In this document: positions 1-4,866 of the stretch, piece after piece | How the letters are laid out: the number at the start of each line of letters is the position of its first letter | How positions within the stretch are numbered: position 1 is the first letter of the stretch | Assembly (NCBI GenBank): GCA_013152945.1 | Contig: JAADFL010000033.1 | Location: forward strand, 1 to 8,143 | DNA from: Deltaproteobacteria bacterium | GTDB taxonomy: Bacteria > Myxococcota_A > JAADFL01 | Length of the DNA stretch: 8,143 bases | Direction: 5' to 3' | The notes under the pieces: generated by a model | What the model was told of the DNA's origin: nothing | Seen by the model: the letters and a program-made list of their open reading frames with translations, nothing else | The model's database searches: none | Translations under genes and position numbers: made by a program

Positions 1-48
1 GCCTGGTCCAGGAGATAAAATACAAATCGTTTGGATTTGATCTCGCAT

Positions 49-68
49 GGGCGGTTCGCGAACCGCCC
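49..68. repeat. Perfect 20-bp palindrome (dispersed-repeat type)
   Basis: GGGCGGTTCGCGAACCGCCC reads the same on both strands over all 20 bases and is followed by CCTAC-like sequence. Short GC-rich palindromes of this form, next to a GTAGGGG-type flank, are common dispersed extragenic repeats in many environmental bacterial genomes; that is recalled knowledge, not tested here. As RNA it would fold into a strong hairpin, but no T tract follows, so it is not called a terminator. Confidence 0.75.
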
Positions 69-102
69 CTACTTAAGGTATGTGGCATGAATCATTACCC
101 CT

Positions 103-150
103 ACTGACATTTTCACTTGGCACTATACTGACATATTGACTCGGCTTCGA
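103..150. repeat. Two imperfect 24-bp direct repeats, possible IS end remnant
   Basis: Copies at 103-126 and 127-150 both begin ACTGACAT and share a TTGRCTYGG/TTCACTTGG-like core. On the minus strand they read as paired CAAGTGAAAATGTCAGTA-like sites. Repeated sites of this kind at an end resemble the terminal transposase-binding repeats of IS21-family elements, but no transposase gene is present in the window. A short inverted repeat (TGACTC at 137-142, GAGTCA at 156-161) overlaps the second copy. The link to an IS family is inference from memory of such ends and is not firm. Confidence 0.4.
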
Positions 151-170
151 CAGAAGAGTCAGCACCTCAC

Positions 171-248
171 TCAGCCATCGTGGTTGCGGTTTCGGATCAG
201 CCACCGTGGTTGCGGTTTCGGATCAGCCACCGTGGTTGCGGTTTCGGA
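171..248. repeat. Three tandem 26-bp repeats
   Basis: Units lie at 171-196, 197-222 and 223-248. Each begins TCAGCCA and ends GGTTTCGGA. Units two and three are identical; unit one differs by a single base (CCATCG instead of CCACCG). The 26-bp period is not a multiple of three, so the array does not keep one reading frame, which argues against coding. There are no spacers between units, so it is not a CRISPR array. Confidence 0.9.
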
Positions 249-328
249 TAATTAGGGGCTTGGATGAAATGACTGGCTGGTATCCACCAAAAAATCGCCT
301 GTGATCCCGGAGATATAATTGCCTCCGT
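249..328. other. Spacer between the tandem repeats and the decamer array
   Basis: With the surrounding repeats this completes a gene-free stretch from 1 to 394. I see no credible open frame, RNA gene or promoter in it. It contains the first copy (307-316) of a 10-bp direct repeat, CCGGAGATAT, whose second copy (399-408) lies inside the last codons of acuI. Confidence 0.4.
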
Positions 329-373
329 CCCCTTCTTGCCCCCTTCTTGCCGCCCTTGTCCCCTTCTTGCCCC
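329..373. repeat. C-rich decamer array, G-rich on the acuI transcript strand
   Basis: The decamer CCCCTTCTTG occurs at 329-338, 340-349 and 360-369, with degenerate copies between and after. On the minus strand this gives five runs of three to five G (complement of 329-332, 339-343, 353-355, 360-363 and 370-373) separated by 6, 9, 4 and 6 bases. That fits a relaxed but not a strict G-quadruplex pattern. It lies 22 bases downstream of the acuI stop codon, so an acuI transcript that runs on would carry it in its 3' untranslated region. Confidence 0.65.
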
Positions 374-394
374 TCCTTCTTGCCGTCTTTGCCT

Positions 395-1396
395 TCAACC
401 GGAGATATTAACAATTATCCTGCCCACGGATTCACCTTTCATAAAGCCCTCGAATACATCGGGCAACCGGTCGAAACCTATCTCGCGGGTTACTATCTTG
501 TCCAGGTCCCTTGGTTTCAAGTCGGTTGCTATTCTATGCCAGGCATTGTCCCTTGTTTCCCTGGAACATAGCACCGAGTTGACGCCCAAAATGCTGACTC
601 CCCGCAGTATGAACGGCATGACAGTGGTTTCCAGTTTCGTTCCCCCGGCCAATCCTATGGATGCAATGCTGCCGAAAGGCCGCACGGTCCTGGTAAGCCA
701 GGAAAGCACATCGCCTCCAATGCTGTCCACGGCCCCTGCCCAGACAGCCTTTTCAAGGGGCCTGGTCCCGATTTGAAGCTCGTCCATCAACACCACCGAT
801 GCAGCGCCGATCCCGCGCAGGTAATCTTTTCGTTCTTGCTTCCTTGTTAGAGCTGCGACTTCGTAACCAATGCCGGACAACATGTTTACGCTGAAACCGC
901 CCACTCCGCCTGTGGCGCCGGTAACCAGAATCGGACCATTGTCCCTTTGCTGGCCGTTATCTTCCAGGCGTTGCACAGCCAAGGCCGCGGTAAAACCTGC
1001 CGTGCCGACAGCCATTGCATCCCTAAGCGACAGCCCTTTGGGCAACCTGACAATGGAATCGGATTTGACCCGCGCGTACTCTGCGTACCCGCCATCGTAG
1101 TTCTCGGACAACCCGGCTCCGCAAACCAGCACCTCATCTCCCTCTTTGAATGCAGGATCTTTCGACTCAACAACGTTTCCCGAAAGATCAATGCCACCCA
1201 CGAGCGGAGAAGCCCTCAATATCTTTCCCTTTCCTGTTGCTGCAAGCGCATCCTTGTAATTGACGCACGAGTAAGCCACCCTGACGACAACCTCACCAGG
1301 CGTGAGATCTTCAATACCGATCTCCTCGAATCCCGCCCTCACAACGGCCTTTCCCTGTTCGTCCGTGTGAATCCTGAAAGCCTTGAATTTGTTCAT
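395..1396 (-). CDS. acuI: Acrylyl-CoA reductase-type quinone oxidoreductase (AcuI/YhdH family)
   Basis: This is a cytoplasmic, zinc-free medium-chain dehydrogenase/reductase. Family members use NADPH to reduce acrylyl-CoA to propionyl-CoA, which detoxifies acrylate; older annotations call them YhdH/YhfP quinone oxidoreductases. The 333 residues match the family length (324 in E. coli). The protein shows NYKDALAATGKGKI (46-59), a PGID-like GGIDLSG (67-73), GTAGFTA (131-137), the Rossmann motif VTGATGGVG (158-166), the family signature RPLEKAVWAGAVDSIGG (212-228), and GLAGG with TTVMPFILR (248-265). The ATG has an AGGAGG Shine-Dalgarno (complement of 1405-1410) 8 bases upstream. The gene is divergent from the PilZ gene. 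No DMSP-lyase or propionate gene is nearby, so the true substrate is unproven. A small insertion around residues 147-153 (NGQQRDN) is slightly longer than in E. coli. Confidence 0.92.
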   Translation of the reverse strand: MNKFKAFRIHTDEQGKAVVRAGFEEIGIEDLTPGEVVVRVAYSCVNYKDALAATGKGKILRASPLVGGIDLSGNVVESKDPAFKEGDEVLVCGAGLSENYDGGYAEYARVKSDSIVRLPKGLSLRDAMAVGTAGFTAALAVQRLEDNGQQRDNGPILVTGATGGVGGFSVNMLSGIGYEVAALTRKQERKDYLRGIGAASVVLMDELQIGTRPLEKAVWAGAVDSIGGDVLSWLTRTVRPFGSIASIGLAGGTKLETTVMPFILRGVSILGVNSVLCSRETRDNAWHRIATDLKPRDLDKIVTREIGFDRLPDVFEGFMKGESVGRIIVNISG

Positions 1397-1431
1397 TTCG
1401 AAAGCCTCCTAAAAAAAGCAACATGATATTC

Positions 1432-1460
1432 TTGCCCGACAGTACCAAACCTCGTATATT
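1432..1460 (+). promoter_or_regulatory. Candidate sigma70-type promoter for the PilZ gene
   Basis: TTGCCC (1432-1437), a 17-base spacer and TATATT (1455-1460) match the consensus hexamers at 4/6 and 5/6. Transcription would start near 1467, leaving a leader of about 46 bases before the ATG at 1513. Prediction by eye only. Confidence 0.45.
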
Positions 1461-1482
1461 AATTGCGTAACATCAAAGTCAA
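1453..1482 (-). promoter_or_regulatory. Candidate sigma70-type promoter for acuI
   Basis: On the minus strand TTGACT (complement of 1477-1482), an 18-base spacer and TATACG (complement of 1453-1458) form a plausible promoter with 5/6 and 4/6 matches. Its -10 element overlaps that of the opposing PilZ promoter, so the two may compete. The leader to the acuI ATG would be about 50 bases. Confidence 0.4.
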
Positions 1483-1512
1483 GCCAATCGAATCGAGGCG
1501 GATGTAGAAAGC

Positions 1513-2688
1513 ATGAAAGACAAGAGAAGATTTCAAAGATACCGCATTAAGTTGCCCGTTACCATTAAGGACAAGGGTAATACACACAAGGTCTACACCT
1601 ATGATATAAGCAGGCACGGCGTGTTCCTGAAGACCGATCGCCCCAAGCCGGTCCGCCAGCTCCTGCAACTCATGCTGGAGCTTCCGAACGGCAAGAAACT
1701 GGAAGTCATGGGAATGGTGGCGAGGAGCATCGGCCCGGATGAACCCGGTCCGACCGGCCCGGGAATGGGAATCGACTTCTTTACGCTCTCGGCAAATGCC
1801 AAGAGCGGGTGGGATGATTTCGTCTTGGGCCTAAAAGACAAGAAATTGGACGTGCCATCAACACCGGATCACAAAGAGCCTGCCCCGGAAGAACCGAACC
1901 CGGAAGAACCGAACCCGGAAGACGAGATAACAGGAATAGACGACCTGTTCGAAGAGGTGCCCCAGGATGCAATGGTTCCGGACACAGGGCCCACGAGCCA
2001 ACCCCCTCCTCTTCCACCCGGCGCATTCAAGAAAACGACACCTCCCCCGTTTTCTATTGAAAACGGCTCTCAATATAGCATGCCGCGGGGAAAACCCAGG
2101 TTCGTGGCATCCTTCATGGTGCGCATGAAAGACCGCAAGAGCCTGAAGAGATTCTATACCAGGGATATCAGCGCGGGTGGGATGTTCGTCAAGACCCCAT
2201 TGCTCAAAAAGAAGCACTCGAAAGTGGAACTGGTGATATTACACCCTGAAACAGACGACGAGTTCAGGCTGGCAGGCACGGTCGTGCGCATTCAGGACGG
2301 TTCGGACGGCAAGCAAAAGGGACTGGCTATTCGTTTCGATGATCTCGATTCAAAAATTGAGAAGGCACTTTCAGATTTCATAGGCAAGGGGCTTTCCCAC
2401 ATTGAAAAAGAATCTTCCCAGCTCAAGGAAATAGCCGACGATCTTCGTGAATCTTTGAAAAAGGGAAAACCGGACTCGATAGAAGCAAGGGCGGCAACGG
2501 CATTCGACATGTTGGAACAGGGCAGGCCCGGAGACGCGATAGAAGAGTTTAAAAATTGCCTGAAAGAAGATCCTGAATTCGTGGCGGCGCACAAGGGATT
2601 GAAAGAGGCGTTTACCGCCATGGGTGACGCGGCAATGGCGTTCATTCATTTGAAAGAGTTGAAGAGGCTGGAAAAGAAAGGCAAGTAA
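1513..2688 (+). CDS. Tandem PilZ-domain protein with C-terminal TPR-like helices
   Basis: This is a 391-residue soluble protein without a signal peptide or membrane segment, probably a cytoplasmic cyclic-di-GMP receptor. PilZ domain 1 spans about residues 4-108, with RRFQR (5-9, RxxxR) and DISRHG (31-36, DxSxxG). PilZ domain 2 spans about 192-292, with RGKPR (192-196) and DISAGG (218-223). Both domains therefore keep the full ligand-binding signature. Both resemble the PilZ-type paralogous family expanded in Myxococcus. The linker (115-190) is rich in Pro, Glu and Asp and includes a duplicated EEPNP unit. Residues 325-385 look like one or two TPR helix pairs (AFDMLEQGRPGDAIEEF, then NCLKEDPEFVAAHKGL), suggesting a partner-binding surface. 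The Shine-Dalgarno is weak (GAGGCGG, 1495-1501). The output process is unknown; pilus, gliding or polysaccharide control is typical for such receptors. Confidence 0.92.
   Translation: MKDKRRFQRYRIKLPVTIKDKGNTHKVYTYDISRHGVFLKTDRPKPVRQLLQLMLELPNGKKLEVMGMVARSIGPDEPGPTGPGMGIDFFTLSANAKSGWDDFVLGLKDKKLDVPSTPDHKEPAPEEPNPEEPNPEDEITGIDDLFEEVPQDAMVPDTGPTSQPPPLPPGAFKKTTPPPFSIENGSQYSMPRGKPRFVASFMVRMKDRKSLKRFYTRDISAGGMFVKTPLLKKKHSKVELVILHPETDDEFRLAGTVVRIQDGSDGKQKGLAIRFDDLDSKIEKALSDFIGKGLSHIEKESSQLKEIADDLRESLKKGKPDSIEARAATAFDMLEQGRPGDAIEEFKNCLKEDPEFVAAHKGLKEAFTAMGDAAMAFIHLKELKRLEKKGK
1888..1917 (+). repeat. In-frame 15-bp coding duplication in the PilZ linker
   Basis: The unit GAAGAACCGAACCCG occurs twice in a row (1888-1902 and 1903-1917) with no mismatch, encoding EEPNP twice. 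A third copy starts (GAAGA) and then diverges. The unit is in frame and sits in the disordered linker, so length change here would be tolerated. Confidence 0.9.
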
Positions 2689-2721
2689 AGTCGTCACCGG
2701 TATTTTTCAGGTATTCAGGAA

Positions 2722-3576
2722 TCAAGGCATACTTTTCAGGGCATTGCGAACAACGAGCGCCTTCTCGACCAGCCCGGGAAAATCCTCCAGGCAAAGCATG
2801 TTCGGCCCATCACAAGGGGCATTGTCCGGGTCTTCGTGAACCTCGAGGAACAATGCGTCCATTCCCACAGCGGCTGCAGCAAGGACAAGGAATGGAACAA
2901 ACTCTCTTTGTCCACCGGTCGAAGTGCCGCCCGTGCCTGCGCCGGGCAACTGTACCGAGTGGGTCCCGTCGAAAACCACGGGCACGCCCGAAGATCGCAT
3001 GACCGGAATAGACCTGAAATCCACTACAAGGTTGTTGTAACCGAAAGACGTCCCCCGCTCTGTCAGCAGGCATTTACCGGGACCCGCAGTGGCGCGGATC
3101 TTTTCAACAATATTCTTTGTATCCCATGGAGACATGAACTGCCCTTTTTTCACGTTCACAGGCTTTCCGGTCTTTGCCGCTGCAACGAGCAGGGATGTCT
3201 GTCTGCAAAGAAAGGCAGGCACCTGGAGTAGGTCCACGACTTCAGCCGCAAGACCGGCCTGCTCCTGTGTATGCACGTCGGTTGTAACAGGCAAACCTGT
3301 TTCCTGCTTCACCGCATTCAATATTTCCAATCCATCTTCAATGCCCGGTCCCCTGTAACTATGCAAAGAAGACCTGTTGGCCTTGTCGAATGAAGATTTG
3401 TAGATAACAGGGACGCCCATGGACATGGACAGCTTCTGCAAAGCCCACGCATGTCTCAATGCATGATGCATATCCTCTATCACGCACGGCCCTGCGATTA
3501 TTACCAGCGGCGAATCTCCCCCAATCCGGATACCGGCTACTTCTACAACTTCGACAGCCTTTTCCTCCATCTTCAT
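2722..3576 (-). CDS. kdsA: 3-deoxy-D-manno-octulosonate 8-phosphate synthase
   Basis: KdsA condenses phosphoenolpyruvate with D-arabinose 5-phosphate to give KDO 8-phosphate in the cytoplasm, the committed step of KDO synthesis. The 284 residues are the normal length. Family motifs seen are KSSFDKANRSS (60-70), HSYRGPG (72-78), PAFLCRQT (120-127), NVKKGQF (141-147), ERGTSFGYNNLVVDFR (173-188) and FDGTHSVQLPG (202-212). AGPC at 28-31 places Cys31 where metal-dependent (Aquifex-type) enzymes have their metal Cys; E. coli has Asn there. His206, Glu245 and Asp256 fit the other three ligands. The gene lies 77 bp behind kdsD on the same strand and is probably co-transcribed. Two start codons are possible (ATG at 3576 or 3570), neither with a strong Shine-Dalgarno; I take the first. 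It converges with the PilZ gene, 33 bp apart. Confidence 0.97.
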   Translation of the reverse strand: MKMEEKAVEVVEVAGIRIGGDSPLVIIAGPCVIEDMHHALRHAWALQKLSMSMGVPVIYKSSFDKANRSSLHSYRGPGIEDGLEILNAVKQETGLPVTTDVHTQEQAGLAAEVVDLLQVPAFLCRQTSLLVAAAKTGKPVNVKKGQFMSPWDTKNIVEKIRATAGPGKCLLTERGTSFGYNNLVVDFRSIPVMRSSGVPVVFDGTHSVQLPGAGTGGTSTGGQREFVPFLVLAAAAVGMDALFLEVHEDPDNAPCDGPNMLCLEDFPGLVEKALVVRNALKSMP

Positions 3577-3653
3577 TCCCGCACCCCGGTTACCTGTTGT
3601 GAGAACAAGTCATACGAACAAATCCCGCGAAAATAGAAACATCGGCATTGATT

Positions 3654-4607
3654 CTATCCGTCTTCTATCACATCCTGCACATCCAGGTGCCCGACAAGAA
3701 CACCCGCAGAGTCTATTACCGGCAATTCATCCACCTTGTAGGTTCTAAGCAACTGCACGGCCTCGCTCACGCTGCGGTCCGGCAATACGGTCTTGGGATT
3801 GCGCGTCATGTACTTGCCGACGTTTTCCATGATAGCGCTGTTGTTCGAGGATATGACCCGTCTCAAGTCACCGTCTGTAAATATTCCAAGAAGCACTCCG
3901 TTTTCATCGACTATGAACGCGGCGCCGCTTCTCGCCGAAGTTATCTCGTTCAATACCCGGACAAGCGACACATCCTGTTTCACCACAGCAGTCTTGTCGA
4001 GCATTCTCATGGCTTGGCGGACAGTGCGAAGCTTTCTTCCGATAATGCCTCCAGGATGCAGCCTTGCATAATCCTCCGGCTTCAGGCCCCTTTCCTCTGC
4101 TACCACGAGAGTAATCGCATCGCCCAGGGCCAACATGGCAGTCGTGCTGCTTGCCGGGGCAAGGCCAAGGGGACAGGGCTCCTGTATTCTTCCAATGAGC
4201 AGGACTTCGTCGCTTTCCCCGGCCAGGGCGGAATCACCGTCCCCTGTTACGGCAACAAGAAAGATTCCCATTTCCTTGATGACCTGCACAAGCCTCAAGA
4301 TTTCCTCACTCGATCCGCTGTTGGACAGGGCGAAAACCATGTCACGGCCGGACAACCTGCCCAGGTCACCGTGCAATGCATCTACAGGGTGCAAGGCAAT
4401 CGACGGTGTTCCCGTGGATGCCAGGGAAGCTGAAAACTTCTGTGCAACAAAGTACGGTTTACCTATTCCTGTAACCACGACCTGGCCATCACAATCGAGA
4501 ATCCTGCCGACGACCCTGGAAAAAGACGGACCTAATTTTTGCGCCATGCCAAGCACGGCATCGGCCTCGTTTTGCAATATCTCCCTTGCCTTGTCCAGCC
4601 TGTCCAT
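3654..4607 (-). CDS. kdsD: D-arabinose 5-phosphate isomerase (SIS + CBS pair)
   Basis: KdsD interconverts D-ribulose 5-phosphate and D-arabinose 5-phosphate, supplying KdsA. With the ATG at 4607 the protein has 317 residues, close to E. coli KdsD (328). An N-terminal SIS domain (about 38-175) holds GIGK (47-50), ASTGTPS (63-69), HPVDALHGDLG (73-83), SNSGSSEEI (95-103), PLGLAPASSTTA (146-157) and LHPGGIIGRK (183-192). Lys50, His79, Glu102 and His184 align with E. coli Lys59, His88, Glu111 and His193, so the active site looks intact. Two CBS domains follow (about 197-255 and 264-317), including GIFTDGDLRR (241-250). The frame stays open upstream to 4829, but the ATG at 4607 is chosen because GAGGAAG lies just before it and homology begins there. 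It is the first gene of a likely kdsD-kdsA operon. Confidence 0.95.
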   Translation of the reverse strand: MDRLDKAREILQNEADAVLGMAQKLGPSFSRVVGRILDCDGQVVVTGIGKPYFVAQKFSASLASTGTPSIALHPVDALHGDLGRLSGRDMVFALSNSGSSEEILRLVQVIKEMGIFLVAVTGDGDSALAGESDEVLLIGRIQEPCPLGLAPASSTTAMLALGDAITLVVAEERGLKPEDYARLHPGGIIGRKLRTVRQAMRMLDKTAVVKQDVSLVRVLNEITSARSGAAFIVDENGVLLGIFTDGDLRRVISSNNSAIMENVGKYMTRNPKTVLPDRSVSEAVQLLRTYKVDELPVIDSAGVLVGHLDVQDVIEDG

Positions 4608-4654
4608 GTTCTTCCTCAAAAAATGCCGAATGCGTCCCTCGATGCGTCGAGTTT

Positions 4655-4682
4655 GATATACCCATGAATACGGCTGTGTCAA
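4655..4682 (-). promoter_or_regulatory. Candidate sigma70-type promoter for kdsD-kdsA
   Basis: On the minus strand a consensus TTGACA (complement of 4677-4682), a 16-base spacer and TATATC (complement of 4655-4660) would start transcription near 4648, about 40 bases before the kdsD ATG. A small inverted repeat, CTCGA-TGCG-TCGAG (4638-4651), lies at the predicted start of the transcript. Confidence 0.5.
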
Positions 4683-4830
4683 CTTTGCCGGCAGGTTATT
4701 TGCCGTAAGATCAAAATCAACAGTCAAACAATACCGCCGGGCATACATAAAATAGGGTCGCTGCCAATGGGTATTCTCAACATTCCGGAAAAAAAACAGC
4801 TCAATGACCCCGGCCCCGGCTGAAAACATA

Positions 4831-4859
4831 TTGGAATATATTCAAAAAAAATCTATATT
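4831..4859 (+). promoter_or_regulatory. Candidate promoter giving a leaderless lipoprotein transcript
   Basis: TTGGAA (4831-4836), a 17-base spacer and TATATT (4854-4859) match the sigma70 hexamers at 4/6 and 5/6. The expected start of transcription is about 4866-4867, at the A of the chosen ATG (4867). No Shine-Dalgarno is visible before that ATG, which fits leaderless translation. Inference only; the surrounding AT-rich sequence makes chance matches more likely. Confidence 0.35.
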
Positions 4860-4861
4860 CC
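4833..4861. promoter_or_regulatory. Inverted repeat over the lipoprotein promoter, operator candidate
   Basis: GGAATATA (4833-4840) and TATATTCC (4854-4861) are perfect 8-base inverted halves with a 13-base spacer (TTCAAAAAAAATC). The centres are 21 bp apart, about two helical turns. The halves overlap the candidate -35 and -10 elements, as expected for a dimeric repressor site. No T tract follows, so a terminator is unlikely. Confidence 0.4.
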
Positions 4862-4866
4862 GTTTC

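Noticed and set aside
171-248. CRISPR array
   Set aside because: The three 26-bp units are directly abutting with no spacers and no cas gene is present.
223-414. Small minus-strand gene of 63 codons
   Set aside because: Its sequence is low-complexity translation of the decamer array and the tandem repeat, it overlaps the end of acuI, and it has no ribosome site.
947-1426. Open plus-strand frame of 159 codons opposite acuI
   Set aside because: It is antisense to a clear AcuI-family gene and its translation shows no family motif.
2689-2721. Bidirectional terminator between the convergent PilZ and kdsA genes
   Set aside because: The 33-bp gap has a short T run but no convincing stem-loop on either strand.
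3648-4433. Long open frame (261 codons) on the plus strand opposite kdsD
   Set aside because: It is antisense to a gene with intact SIS and CBS motifs, has no recognisable domain and no Shine-Dalgarno, so it is a shadow frame.
4608-4829. N-terminal extension of kdsD to an ATG at 4829
   Set aside because: The extra 74 residues have no similarity to KdsD, cover the candidate kdsD promoter, and the ATG at 4607 has a good Shine-Dalgarno.
4804-4866. Upstream ATG start for the lipoprotein
   Set aside because: It would place 21 polar residues before the signal peptide and would span the promoter-like inverted repeat; the ATG at 4867 gives a proper lipoprotein signal.
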